Shown: positions 24,866 to 33,431, counted from the stretch's first letter. The stretch is 64,000 bases of DNA from Sva-07 sp963741755 (GCA_963741755.1 CAVUJG010000018.1:1-64000); one strand, 5' to 3'. Program-made: numbers and translations. Notes: generated from the sequence alone by a model not told the origin.

Positions 24866-25537
24866 ATGTCCTGGCCGGCACCTGCGCCCACAGCGGTCGT
24901 CCGCATCAGCACTGGCAGCGGTGCGGTGCACGTGCAGGCCGAGGCCGACCGCACCGAGTGCTGGTCGAACGTCGACGCCCTCGATGGAACGCCGATGACC
25001 ATCGACGGCGGCAGTTCGAAGGTCGAGGTCCGTGTGCCGGAGGGAACCGACCTCGTGATCGGTTCGACCTCGGGCAAGGTGACCGTCGATGGTCGGGTCG
25101 GAGCGATCTCGGTGCTCACCACCTCCGGGCGGATTTCGATCGACCACGCCGCATCGGTCGACGCACGATCCACGAGTGGACGCGTCGAGGTGGTCCACGC
25201 CGATGGCGAGTGCCGTGTGGTGTCCACCAGCGGAAAGGTCGAGATCGGTCGCTGTGGCGCGGCAGACGCTGCGAGTCGGAGCGGCCGGATCGTGCTCGCC
25301 GATGCGCATGGACCCGTGCGGGCCAATTGCACGAGCGGCAAGATCGTCGTGGCCGTCGCCGGCGCTCACGATGTCGAGGCCGAGACGGTGTCGGGACGCA
25401 TCGACGTGTCGTATCCCGTCGAGGTACGGCCACTCGTCGCGTCATCGGCTGCTGATCTTGCGGCTGCGACGCCCGGGCACGATTGCACCGTCGTCGCTCG
25501 CTCGGGCAGTGGCCGAGTCGTCGTCTCGACACGATGA
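24866..25537 (+). CDS. DUF4097-type beta-solenoid protein
   Basis: A 223-residue protein built of repeated short strands, each carrying an SG[KR] turn: TSGKVTV, TSGRISI, TSGRVEV, TSGKVEI, RSGRIVL, TSGKIVV, VSGRIDV, GSGRVVV. This is the right-handed beta-solenoid of the DUF4097/LiaG-like group. There is no signal peptide or membrane segment, so it is cytoplasmic. I chose ATG 24866, with TACCGT 9-14 bases upstream suggesting a leaderless message; GTG 24815 is the alternative. It overlaps the cyclase start by four bases, so the two probably act together. The role is unknown. Confidence 0.75.
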   Translation: MSWPAPAPTAVVRISTGSGAVHVQAEADRTECWSNVDALDGTPMTIDGGSSKVEVRVPEGTDLVIGSTSGKVTVDGRVGAISVLTTSGRISIDHAASVDARSTSGRVEVVHADGECRVVSTSGKVEIGRCGAADAASRSGRIVLADAHGPVRANCTSGKIVVAVAGAHDVEAETVSGRIDVSYPVEVRPLVASSAADLAAATPGHDCTVVARSGSGRVVVSTR

Positions 25538-26061
25538 CGTCCAGCGATCTGCCAACGTCGACGGACACGGTGCTGTTCACCGATCTGGTCGGCTTCACCG
25601 AGTACAACGATGCCTTCGGCGACGCCGCGGCCGTCGAGGCCCTCGACGCGCAGTTGGCCATCGCCCGCCGTGCGCTGACCGGAGACAGTCGACTCGTCAA
25701 GGAGCTCGGCGACGGGCTGATGTTCTGGTTCCCGCACCCGAAGCCCGCGCTGGCCGCCGCCACGGCGATTCTGAACGGGATCGATGCGGCCCGCGAGCAC
25801 GAGGGCTTTCCACTCGGGATCCGCATGGGGATGCACGCCGGCTCGGTCACTGCGCGCGGCGACGATGTCGTCGGTCACACGGTCAACGTGGCGTCGCGCA
25901 TCGTCGACCTCGCCGGACCCGGCGAACTCGTGGTCTCCGACAGCGTGTTGGCCGGGCTCGAGGCGACGGCCGCGGTGTTCCAGCCGGTCGGACCGGCCCG
26001 GGTCAAAGGTGTCCAGGCGCCCGTCTGGCTCCACCGTTTCGCTGCGACTCTCGCCGGCTGA
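25534..26061 (+). CDS. Class III adenylate/guanylate cyclase catalytic domain, stand-alone
   Basis: A 175-residue single-domain nucleotidyl cyclase. VLFTDLVGFTEYNDAFG gives metal-binding Asp17, VKELGDGLMFWF gives Lys56 and the second metal Asp60, and GHTVNVASRI gives the transition-state Asn118 and Arg122. The Asp often found in the purine-specifying DTVN position is His-Thr here (GHTVN), so base choice is uncertain. It has no sensor domain of its own. Its tight overlap with the DUF4097 gene makes that protein a candidate partner. Confidence 0.85.
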   Translation: MTSSDLPTSTDTVLFTDLVGFTEYNDAFGDAAAVEALDAQLAIARRALTGDSRLVKELGDGLMFWFPHPKPALAAATAILNGIDAAREHEGFPLGIRMGMHAGSVTARGDDVVGHTVNVASRIVDLAGPGELVVSDSVLAGLEATAAVFQPVGPARVKGVQAPVWLHRFAATLAG

Positions 26062-26074
26062 CCAGACTGCGGGG

Positions 26075-27001
26075 ATGTCTCGCCGCAGCATCGTGATCGA
26101 CACCGACACCGCATCCGACGACGCGATCGCATTGGTGCTGGCGGTGCGCGAACCGTCGGTCGACGTGCGTGCTGTCACGGTGGTGGCAGGCAACGTTCCG
26201 CTCGATCTCGCTGTCCGCAATGCCATCGTCACTCTGGATCTCGCCGGCGGTGGCGAGATACCACTGCACGCGGGACGCGACCGACCGCTCGTGCGTCCGC
26301 TCGACACGGCGCAGTTCGTTCACGGCCAGGACGGAATGGCCGGCGCACACCTGCCCGAACCGTCGCGCAGCGCGACGTCCACCGATGCTGTCGGGGAGTT
26401 GCTGCGGATCGCAACCGACGAACCTGGTCACCACGACCTGGTCACGCTCGGCCCGCTCACCAACATCGCCGCGGCGCTCGAACGCGATCCCGAGTTCCTC
26501 ACGAAGTTCGGCCACATCTATCTGATGGCGGGATCGCCGGACGGCGTCGGCAATGTGGATGCACTCGGCGAATACAACGTGTGGGCCGATCCGGAAGCAG
26601 CGACGGCGGTGTTCGCAGCGCCGGGCGCGAAGACGATGATCGGGTGGAACATCTCGCGAACGTTTGCCGTGATGACCGCCTCCGAGCAGACGGCGCTCGC
26701 CGCGGTCGGACCGCTCGGGAAGTTCGCCATCGACATCAACGGCGACGTCGAGCAGTACTGCCTCGACACCGGCCTGGCCGGTTTCGACCTCCCCGACCCG
26801 ATCGCCATGGCGGTTGCGCTCGATGAGTCGATCATCATCGACGCAACCGACGAGTGGCTCGTGGTCGGCCTCGACGGCCCGACACGTGGCTGCACCATTC
26901 CCGACCGTCGCCACGGCCGACCAGATCCGAACATCCGCGTGTTGTGGTCCGTCGACGAAGCCGCGTTCAAACAGCGCCTGCTGACCGCCTGCACCGCCTG
27001 A
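26075..27001 (+). CDS. Inosine-uridine-type nucleoside hydrolase
   Basis: A 308-residue member of the nucleoside hydrolase family. The calcium-binding N-terminal motif IVIDTDTASDDAIAL (residues 6-20) is intact, followed by VVAGNVPLDLAVRNAI, LVTLGPLTNIAAAL, and the later EYNVWADPEAATAVF and DLPDPIAMAVAL with the fourth Ca ligand Asp. These enzymes split ribonucleosides to base and ribose for salvage, or act on related glycosides. It starts 14 bases after the cyclase gene, so it could belong to the same transcript. Confidence 0.9.
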   Translation: MSRRSIVIDTDTASDDAIALVLAVREPSVDVRAVTVVAGNVPLDLAVRNAIVTLDLAGGGEIPLHAGRDRPLVRPLDTAQFVHGQDGMAGAHLPEPSRSATSTDAVGELLRIATDEPGHHDLVTLGPLTNIAAALERDPEFLTKFGHIYLMAGSPDGVGNVDALGEYNVWADPEAATAVFAAPGAKTMIGWNISRTFAVMTASEQTALAAVGPLGKFAIDINGDVEQYCLDTGLAGFDLPDPIAMAVALDESIIIDATDEWLVVGLDGPTRGCTIPDRRHGRPDPNIRVLWSVDEAAFKQRLLTACTA

Positions 27002-27012
27002 TCGTCAGGTTC

Positions 27013-27070
27013 ACCACGTTTGGGCCGATTCCGGATGGGACGGTCCATCCGAATCGGTACACAAACGTGG
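27013..27070. terminator. Large bidirectional hairpin
   Basis: CCACGTTTG pairs with CAAACGTGG, and inside it CCGATTC-GGATGG pairs with CCATCCGAATCGG. It lies between the convergent nucleoside hydrolase and DsbA genes. Confidence 0.65.
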
Positions 27071-27097
27071 TTGGGGCGCGGCGGTCGGGAGTGGGTG

Positions 27098-27721
27098 TCA
27101 GCGGGGCAGGGGGCGGTCGCCGGGCTGGGGGCCCTCCGAGCGGGTGCGCTTGAGTTCGAAGAACGAGTCGACGTCCATCATCGTCACCAGTGCGTCCCAC
27201 ATCGCCACGCTCTTCTCCGTCGTGGGGATGCGCGAGATGATCGGGCCGAAGTAGCCGGTCTTCACGCCGTCGGAGTTGTCGAACGCGATGATCGGGGTGC
27301 CGACGTCGTTGCCGACGAGTTCGAGGCCGTCGTCCATGCCGGCGCGGATGGCCGAGTCCCACGACTCGTCCGCGAACGCGGAGGCGTGCGACGCGTCGAG
27401 GCCCACGGTGGTCAGCGCGTCGGCTGGATCGAACGGCGACTCCTTGTCGTGGTGGATCCGAGCGCCGAATTCCCAATAGAGCTTGAACACACCGTCGTTG
27501 CCGTCGGTGGTGCGCACCGATTCCATCACCCGCAGGAGGCCGTGGGTGAACTTCGAGCCCTCGTACCCGGGCGAGTCGGGATCGGGCTCGTTCTTGAAGA
27601 ACAGGCTGATCGGTCGCCAGGTGATGTCGATGTCGCGGTGCGGCTGCACCTCATCGACGGCCCACCGAGCAGTGGCCCAGCAGAACGGGCAGCCGGGGTC
27701 GACCCAGAAATCGATGTTCAT
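27098..27721 (-). CDS. DsbA-family oxidoreductase (mycothiol-dependent nitroreductase-like)
   Basis: A 207-residue thioredoxin-fold protein. The active site is CPFC (Cys11, Cys14) in MNIDFWVDPGCPFCWATARW. The ~110-residue helical insert and the cis-Pro region GTPIIAF are typical of the DsbA family. Length and the DPxCPxCW start resemble Rv2466c of Mycobacterium, a mycothiol-dependent reductase without signal peptide. It begins four bases after the VOC gene's stop on the same strand, so the two form an operon. Confidence 0.85.
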   Translation of the reverse strand: MNIDFWVDPGCPFCWATARWAVDEVQPHRDIDITWRPISLFFKNEPDPDSPGYEGSKFTHGLLRVMESVRTTDGNDGVFKLYWEFGARIHHDKESPFDPADALTTVGLDASHASAFADESWDSAIRAGMDDGLELVGNDVGTPIIAFDNSDGVKTGYFGPIISRIPTTEKSVAMWDALVTMMDVDSFFELKRTRSEGPQPGDRPLPR

Positions 27722-27725
27722 GTCG

Positions 27726-28259
27726 TCACGTCGCTTTCGTCGTTGGGGGTGCGTGGGGAATCGAGATGCCGACGCCGCCGGGTTCGTCGGCGCCGAAGCG
27801 TTCGATCTCGGCGGGGAGGTCGAGCGGTCCGACCGACGCACGCGCAGCGAGGTCGTCGGCGTTGAGCAGATGGGCCGGGATGATCCAGACGACCTCGAAC
27901 TCGATCCCGTCGGGATCCTTCGCATACAGGCTCTTGGTGGTGCCGTGATCGCTCGCGCCGACCAGCGCGGATCGCTCGCGGAGCACACGTGCAAGACGCT
28001 GGAGTTCGCCCAGCGTGTCGACCTCCCAAGCGAGGTGGTACAGCCCGACCGTGCTGCGGCCCGCGTCGGACGGTCCGGCTCCCGAACCGATCTGGAACAA
28101 GCCGAGGTCGTGGTCGTTCGTCGAGCCCGGTGCTTGCAGGAACGCCGCGCCGGGAAACTCGCTGACGACACGGAAGTCGAGCGCTTCGCCGTAGAACGCC
28201 GTCGAGGTCGCGACGTCGCTGACGTACAGCACTGCGTGGTTGAGTCGGTGTACACCCAT
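27726..28259 (-). CDS. VOC superfamily (glyoxalase/extradiol dioxygenase-like) protein
   Basis: A 177-residue metalloprotein of the vicinal-oxygen-chelate fold. Metal ligands are likely His in VHRLNHAVLYVSD, His in STVGLYHLAWEV and Glu in PDGIEFEVVWII. A Pro-rich tail of ~45 residues with an additional FGADEPGG segment follows. It may be a ring-cleaving dioxygenase or lactoylglutathione-lyase-like protein. It heads an operon with the DsbA-like gene and diverges from the ABC exporter pair across a palindrome. Confidence 0.8.
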   Translation of the reverse strand: MGVHRLNHAVLYVSDVATSTAFYGEALDFRVVSEFPGAAFLQAPGSTNDHDLGLFQIGSGAGPSDAGRSTVGLYHLAWEVDTLGELQRLARVLRERSALVGASDHGTTKSLYAKDPDGIEFEVVWIIPAHLLNADDLAARASVGPLDLPAEIERFGADEPGGVGISIPHAPPTTKAT

Positions 28260-28274
28260 CCGCTTCAACAACGT

Positions 28275-28290
28275 GTTTGCGTGCGCAAAC
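28275..28290. promoter_or_regulatory. GTTTGCG-TG-CGCAAAC operator
   Basis: Seven-base perfect arms around TG, only 16 bases upstream of the VOC start and in the divergent region before the ABC genes. It looks like a TetR- or LacI-type operator; no matching regulator gene is adjacent. Confidence 0.5.
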
Positions 28291-28412
28291 ATTCCCTGTG
28301 CAACGCCGGGGTGTGGCGTCTCGGGGCCATCGCGCGCTTGCTCCGGATTCCGAGGGGCAGGCGGGCGGAAAAGCGTGCTGTGCGGATCGGGATCGGCGGC
28401 GAGACTGTCGAG

Positions 28413-30161
28413 ATGGCCGAACAGACCGCGGTGAGCGGCTCTCGTTGGCGTGCTCTCGGAGCGCTGCTGCGGCCCGACGTGTGGCGTTGGGTCGGCCTCG
28501 GCGTGCTCGTGGCGATCGGGTCGGCGCTGATGATCGCCGGGCCGTTGGTGGTCCGCCAGGTGGTCGACACCGCTGCCGACGGCACCACCGCCTCCGAGAT
28601 CACCCGGCTCGCGCTCATCTACTTGGCCATTGCGGTGTGCGCGCAACTCATTGCGGTGGTCGTCGCCTGGCTGGCGACCGTCGCGGCGTGGCGGACGACG
28701 AACGACCTTCGCCTCACCATGACGCGACACGTGCTCGGACTCGACCACGAGTTCCACCGAACCCACACGCCCGGTGAGCTGATCCAGCGGGTCGACGGCG
28801 ACATCACCTCCGTATCGGACTTCCTCAGCCAGGTCGTCACCAAGGCAGCGGGTGCCGCGATGCTCGTTGCGGGCATGGTCGTCGTGCTCGGCGTGATCGA
28901 CTGGCGCCTCGGCCTCGGTATGGCGATCTACGTCGGCCTGGCGGTGGCGGTGATCGTGCGCACCCGGCACCGAGCGGTCTCGGAGTCGTCCGACGAGATG
29001 GGCGCGCTCGGCCAGCTGTACGGAGGCATCGAGGAACGACTGACCGCAGCGGAGGACCTGCGCGCCAACGGTGCCGCCGATCACGTCGCCTGGCGATTCG
29101 TCGAGGACAGCGAGGGTGCTCTGGTCAGTGCGGTTCGCCGTGAGCGCGCCTTCCTGATCATGTGGTGGTTCGTCCAGGGCGCCGTCGCCGCCGGCTGGGT
29201 GTTGTCGCTGGTGCTCGGCGCCGCACTCGTGGCCGCCGGCACGATCACCATCGGCACCGCCTTCCTGCTGTTCCAGTTCGTGCTGCTGATCGCCCGGCCC
29301 CTCGAAGAAGTGGTGCACGAACTCGAGACGGTCCAGAAGGCGAACGGCGCCATGGTGCGCGTGGCCGACCTGCTGGCGATTCGACCCAACGTGCTCGACG
29401 ACGGCGACACCAGTCCAGCTCCCGGGCCCCTGTCGATCACGGCGACCGACGTCGACTTCGACTACGGCGACGATCGTGCCGTGCTGGCCGCCGTCGACCT
29501 CCACATCGAGGCCGGTCGATCGGTCGGCATCGTCGGTCGAACCGGGAGCGGCAAGACCACGTTCTCCCGTCTGGTGCTCCGCCTCGTCGAGCCGACGACG
29601 GGCCTGGTCGAGCTCGGCGGTGTTCCGATCGCCGACATTCCGCTCGTCGAACTCCGCCGTCGTGTGGCCCTCGTGCCCCAGGAGGTCGAGCTGTTCGCGG
29701 GCACGCTGCGCGACAACGTCACGCTCTTCGACGACGAGCCGTCCGACGACGACGTGATCGACGCGCTTCGACACGTCGGCCTGGGAGCGCTCGCCGACAG
29801 CGGCATCGATCGGGAACTCGGCGCCGCCGGTGCAGGACTCTCGGCGGGCGAGGCCCAGCTGCTCGCGCTCGCACGGGTCTGGCTACGCAACCCTGACATC
29901 GTCGTGCTCGACGAAGCCACCGCGCGCGTCGACCCCGACACCGAACGTCGGCTCGAGGCGGCGGTTGTCGAGCTGATGCGCGGCCGGACCACGCTCGTGA
30001 TCGCGCACCGCCTCTCGACGCTCCGCTCGGTCGACGAGATCATCGTGTTCGACCACGGACGGGTCGTCGAACACGGCGATCGCGCCGATCTCGTCGGCGA
30101 CGACGACAGCCGATTCGCCCGCCTGCTCGCGCTCGCCCTCGACAGCGAGGTGACGCCATGA
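28413..30161 (+). CDS. ABC exporter half-transporter, subunit 1
   Basis: A 582-residue fusion of six membrane helices and one ATPase. Walker A is GRTGSGKTTFSR, Q-loop VPQEVELFAGT, Walker B DIVVLDEATARVDP with the catalytic Glu, and H-loop IAHRLST. The signature motif is LSAGEAQLLALAR rather than LSGGQ. ATG 28413 gives a normal cytosolic N-terminus. Its stop overlaps the second subunit by four bases. The pair is a heterodimeric exporter, probably for a drug, lipid or peptide. Confidence 0.88.
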   Translation: MAEQTAVSGSRWRALGALLRPDVWRWVGLGVLVAIGSALMIAGPLVVRQVVDTAADGTTASEITRLALIYLAIAVCAQLIAVVVAWLATVAAWRTTNDLRLTMTRHVLGLDHEFHRTHTPGELIQRVDGDITSVSDFLSQVVTKAAGAAMLVAGMVVVLGVIDWRLGLGMAIYVGLAVAVIVRTRHRAVSESSDEMGALGQLYGGIEERLTAAEDLRANGAADHVAWRFVEDSEGALVSAVRRERAFLIMWWFVQGAVAAGWVLSLVLGAALVAAGTITIGTAFLLFQFVLLIARPLEEVVHELETVQKANGAMVRVADLLAIRPNVLDDGDTSPAPGPLSITATDVDFDYGDDRAVLAAVDLHIEAGRSVGIVGRTGSGKTTFSRLVLRLVEPTTGLVELGGVPIADIPLVELRRRVALVPQEVELFAGTLRDNVTLFDDEPSDDDVIDALRHVGLGALADSGIDRELGAAGAGLSAGEAQLLALARVWLRNPDIVVLDEATARVDPDTERRLEAAVVELMRGRTTLVIAHRLSTLRSVDEIIVFDHGRVVEHGDRADLVGDDDSRFARLLALALDSEVTP

Positions 30162-31966
30162 CCACCGGCCTCGACCTCGCCCGCCACGAGCCCGAGATCG
30201 GCCCGCGTCCGCCGACCGACGCCGGCGGCGAGCATCACGATGCGACGGTCGACGACGAACTGTCGCTGGCGGGCGTGCCCAACGTGTGGTCCCTCGCCTG
30301 GCGGGTGTCGCAGCATCGGCCGAAGGAGTTCTGGATCGGCTGGTTGCTCTTCGTCGTGTTCTTCACGATGCCGGCGATCAGCGGGTACCTGCTCGGGCGC
30401 GGCTACGAGGCGCTCGAACGCGGCGACACCACCGAAACGATGTGGTGGGCGGCCGCGATCGCCGTCAGCGAAACCATCCGCATGGTGTCGATCCACCATG
30501 GTGCGCTGATCTGGACCAAAGCGTGGATCCACATGCAGACGCTCCTGCGCGCCAACATGCTGGCCGCGCAGATGGCCAGCGGTGGCATGCACGCAGGCCA
30601 GCCGATCGGCTCGGCCGGCTCCGCGATCACCCACTTCCGTGACGACACCGAGGACGTCGCGAACCTCGTCGACGGCATGATCGACATCTCCGGTGGCCTC
30701 GTCTTCACCGTGATCGCCGGGTTCGTGCTGGGTGCGGCGGACGCCCGCGCCGCGGCGGTGCTGGTGATCCCGCTGTTCGGTGTCGGCATCGCCACGCGGG
30801 TCCTCGACACGCGCATCAAGGAGTATCGGGCTGCCGATCGTCTCGCGACCGAAGGCGTCACGGGCCTGCTCGGCGACGTGATGGCGGCCGCGACGACGGT
30901 CAAGGTGAACGATGCCACCGAGCCGATGCTGCGACGCCTCGGCGTGCTGGTCGAGCGCCGGCGCTACACCGCCGTCCGCGACCGTGTGCTCGAGGAGGGT
31001 GTGCAGGCCTTCAGCCAGGGCGCCGCCGACATCGGGCTCGGATTGGTGTTGCTCGTGAGCGCCGGGGCGATCGCCTCCGGAGCATTCGATCTCGGGACCT
31101 TGGCACTGTTCACCGCCTATCTGGGCTGGCTGAGCTTCCTGCCTCGCATGGTGGGGCGGGTGCTCGCCCGACGCAAGCAGGCGGGCGTGGCGTTCGACCG
31201 GATGCGCGCCCTGGTCGCCGACCAGGAGGCCGCCAACACCGTGCGGCCCCAACGCCTGCCGATCGATCCGAGCGATCAACGGGTGCGGCCGGACGTGGTG
31301 CGACCCGAGCGGGTTGCGTTGGAACGATTCGACGTCGAGGGACTGACGGTGTCGTACGGCGCCCGACGCGTCCTCGAGGACGTGTCGTTCAGCGTCGGTC
31401 GGGGTGATTTCGTCGTGATCACCGGTCCCGTCGGCGCCGGGAAGAGCAGCTTGTTGCGCGCCCTCCTCGGCCTCGCCTGGCAGGCCGACGTCGAAGGATC
31501 GGTCCGCTGGAACGGCGACGAGATCGACGACCGGGCGGCGTTCCTGGTGCCGCCGAACGCGGCCTTCCTGTCACAGGTGCCGCAGCTGATCTCCGACAGC
31601 GTGGCCGACAACGTCGGGCTGGGACCGGTGGCAGACGACGATCTCCAGCGTGCGTTCGAGCTGTCGGCGATCGCCACCGACATCGCCGCGATGCCAGCCG
31701 GCTCGGCGACGTTGATCGGGCCTCGCGGTCTGCGGCTCTCGGGAGGCCAGCGTCAGCGGCTGGCCACGGCGCGAGCGCTCGTGCACTCTCCCGAGCTCGT
31801 GGTGCTCGACGACCTGTCGAGCGCGCTCGACGTCGAGACCGAAGTGCAGCTGTGGACCAACCTCGCGGATGCCGGCATGACGGTGATCGCCGTGTCGCAC
31901 CGAGCGGTGGCCTTCGATCGCGCCGACCAGGTCCTGCGCCTCGACGCCGGCCGCCTCACCCACTGA
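30158..31966 (+). CDS. ABC exporter half-transporter, subunit 2
   Basis: A 602-residue partner of the preceding gene, with a 40-residue polar N-terminal extension, six membrane helices and an ATPase. Walker A is GPVGAGKSSLLR and the signature LSGGQRQRLATARAL is canonical, but Walker B reads ELVVLDDLSSALDV, with Asp in place of the catalytic Glu. With subunit 1's altered signature but good Glu, the dimer fits the known asymmetric exporters in which one ATP site is degenerate. Confidence 0.88.
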   Translation: MTTGLDLARHEPEIGPRPPTDAGGEHHDATVDDELSLAGVPNVWSLAWRVSQHRPKEFWIGWLLFVVFFTMPAISGYLLGRGYEALERGDTTETMWWAAAIAVSETIRMVSIHHGALIWTKAWIHMQTLLRANMLAAQMASGGMHAGQPIGSAGSAITHFRDDTEDVANLVDGMIDISGGLVFTVIAGFVLGAADARAAAVLVIPLFGVGIATRVLDTRIKEYRAADRLATEGVTGLLGDVMAAATTVKVNDATEPMLRRLGVLVERRRYTAVRDRVLEEGVQAFSQGAADIGLGLVLLVSAGAIASGAFDLGTLALFTAYLGWLSFLPRMVGRVLARRKQAGVAFDRMRALVADQEAANTVRPQRLPIDPSDQRVRPDVVRPERVALERFDVEGLTVSYGARRVLEDVSFSVGRGDFVVITGPVGAGKSSLLRALLGLAWQADVEGSVRWNGDEIDDRAAFLVPPNAAFLSQVPQLISDSVADNVGLGPVADDDLQRAFELSAIATDIAAMPAGSATLIGPRGLRLSGGQRQRLATARALVHSPELVVLDDLSSALDVETEVQLWTNLADAGMTVIAVSHRAVAFDRADQVLRLDAGRLTH

Positions 31967-31971
31967 CCGAG

Positions 31972-32042
31972 GATTACAACAGGGGTCAGACCCGCGATGT
32001 AATCCCGTCGATTACATCGCGGGTCTGACCCCTGTTGTAATC
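31972..32042. terminator. Perfect 33-bp inverted repeat between convergent genes
   Basis: The 33-base arms 31972-32004 and 32010-32042 are exact complements around the five bases CCGTC. The arm contains AGGGGTCAGACCC. The right arm runs into the stop codon of the CGNR gene. It is much longer than a normal terminator stem and can form a cruciform; it probably ends transcription from both sides. Confidence 0.8.
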
Positions 32043-32604
32043 AGGTCGCTCGCTGGCGGGCGCGGTGGTCGGCGGTGTGGGTTCGGCTGGCGCAGCGAGG
32101 GTCGGCGCAGAACCGTCGCGAGCCGTTGCGGGTGACGTCGTAGAAGAGGTGGTCGCACTCGGTGGCTGCGCACGTGCCGAAGCGGTCCGTTCCGTGATCG
32201 CACAGCTCCTGTGCGAGCGCCATCAGGAAGTCGGCGATCGCCTGGTCGTCGAACGTCGCTGACGCCGGGGTCCAATGGATGTGGAGGTCGGCGCCGTCGT
32301 GGTCGGTCAGCGACGGCGTGATGTGGATGCCCGAGAGCTGTGTGTTGATCCACACCACCGTCGGTTCCGGTTCGGCTGCCGGCAGTCCGAGCAGCGTGTC
32401 GACCATCGCTGACACCCGCTCGTCGACCCGATCGATGGCCGCAGCGGAGGCACCTTCGGCGCGACTGAACCGGTGATCATGCAGCAACGCGCGGACGTCG
32501 ACCGGCTCGCCGTCGGCTGCGGCGTCGGCGAGGGCGTTGACCAGATCGACCAGCGCCTCGATCGTGAGGCGGACCTCGGTGTCGTGCCCGGATGTGACGT
32601 ACAC
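32041..32604 (-). CDS. CGNR zinc-finger transcriptional regulator
   Basis: A 187-residue protein with the ABATE-type N-terminal domain (LVDLVNALADAAADGEPVDVRALLHDHRF) and a C-terminal zinc finger, CAATECDHLFYDVTRNGSRRFCADPRCASRTHTADHRAR. The family name motif CGNR is CASR here, but the RNGSRRFC core and four Cys are kept. Such proteins are predicted stress or metabolite-responsive regulators. It diverges from the PQ-loop transporter across a palindrome that could be its operator. Confidence 0.88.
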   Translation of the reverse strand: MYVTSGHDTEVRLTIEALVDLVNALADAAADGEPVDVRALLHDHRFSRAEGASAAAIDRVDERVSAMVDTLLGLPAAEPEPTVVWINTQLSGIHITPSLTDHDGADLHIHWTPASATFDDQAIADFLMALAQELCDHGTDRFGTCAATECDHLFYDVTRNGSRRFCADPRCASRTHTADHRARQRAT

Positions 32605-32630
32605 GACAGCGAGCGTAACCTCGCTGGAGC

Positions 32631-32664
32631 GTGTAAGGTACTAAACCTCGTTAGCCTCTTACAC
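32631..32664. promoter_or_regulatory. Inverted repeat GTGTAAG ... CTTACAC in divergent promoter
   Basis: Seven-base arms at 32631-32637 and 32658-32664, with an inner AGGTACTAAACCT. The region lies between the CGNR regulator and the PQ-loop gene, 17 bases before the latter's start. Confidence 0.5.
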
Positions 32665-32681
32665 GAAACGTTGCCCGTCCA

Positions 32682-33320
32682 ATGAATCTCGCTCTCAATC
32701 TTCTCGTCGTCGTCGCCACGGTTCTCGGATCGTGGATGGCGTTCCCGCAAGCGCGCCGGATCGCGCGCACGCGTCGTGTCGACGGCGTCTCGGCAACCTG
32801 GATCGGCGTGAGTCTTGCGATCAACGGTTGGTGGTTGACGTACGGATTGGTAGCCGGCGTCTGGGCGTTGGTGCCGGTGTCGATCATCTCGCTGTTGCTC
32901 TATGGGGTGATGGCCTGGTTCTACGTGGGCTCGGTCGGCCGACCCGCGCTGCCAGGCCTCGCGCTCGGCGTCTTCGGTCTCGGTATGGTCCCGCTTCCCT
33001 TCCTGCTCGTCGGCGGATGGCAACTCGCCGGCGTGGCGGTCGGTCTGTCCTACGGCGTGCAGTTGCTCCCGGCAGTCGTGGCCTCCCTGCGCACCTCGGA
33101 GCTGTCGGGCGTGTCGTCGACGACCTGGATCATCGCGCTGGTCGAGGCAGCACTGTGGCTGGTCTACGGCGTCGGCGTCAGCGACATCGCCCTCACCTTG
33201 GCCGGATTGGTCGGGGTGGTCATGGCATCGGTGATCCTGGCTCGCCTCGCCGTCACCGGACACCGTCCATTCGTCGTGCTCGACCCTCGTCGTCGCCTCG
33301 AACTGGCCACGTCGGGCTGA
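32682..33320 (+). CDS. PQ-loop (SemiSWEET-like) membrane protein with two repeats
   Basis: A 212-residue membrane protein with six hydrophobic segments in two homologous halves. Each half has a PQ-loop-like motif: GSWMAFPQARRIARTRRVDGVSATWIG and GVQLLPAVVASLRTSELSGVSSTTWII, both ending in LxYG. Bacterial SemiSWEET sugar transporters usually hold one such half and dimerise; this is a fused two-copy form, as in SWEET/PQ-loop lysosomal carriers. It probably carries a sugar or amino acid; the substrate is unknown. Confidence 0.82.
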   Translation: MNLALNLLVVVATVLGSWMAFPQARRIARTRRVDGVSATWIGVSLAINGWWLTYGLVAGVWALVPVSIISLLLYGVMAWFYVGSVGRPALPGLALGVFGLGMVPLPFLLVGGWQLAGVAVGLSYGVQLLPAVVASLRTSELSGVSSTTWIIALVEAALWLVYGVGVSDIALTLAGLVGVVMASVILARLAVTGHRPFVVLDPRRRLELATSG

Positions 33321-33431
33321 TCCCCGCTCGTCGGCTCGCGCGTGCCGCGCGGTGGACAATCGCACAACCGTCACTAGTCTGGCCTCGTAAACGTGAGTCA
33401 ACGGTGGCTCCGATTTCAACAAGGAGCCGAA

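Noticed and set aside
27483..28412. Plus-strand extension upstream of ABC subunit 1
   Set aside because: It is antisense to the DsbA and VOC genes, both of which have intact active-site motifs; the transporter starts normally at 28413.
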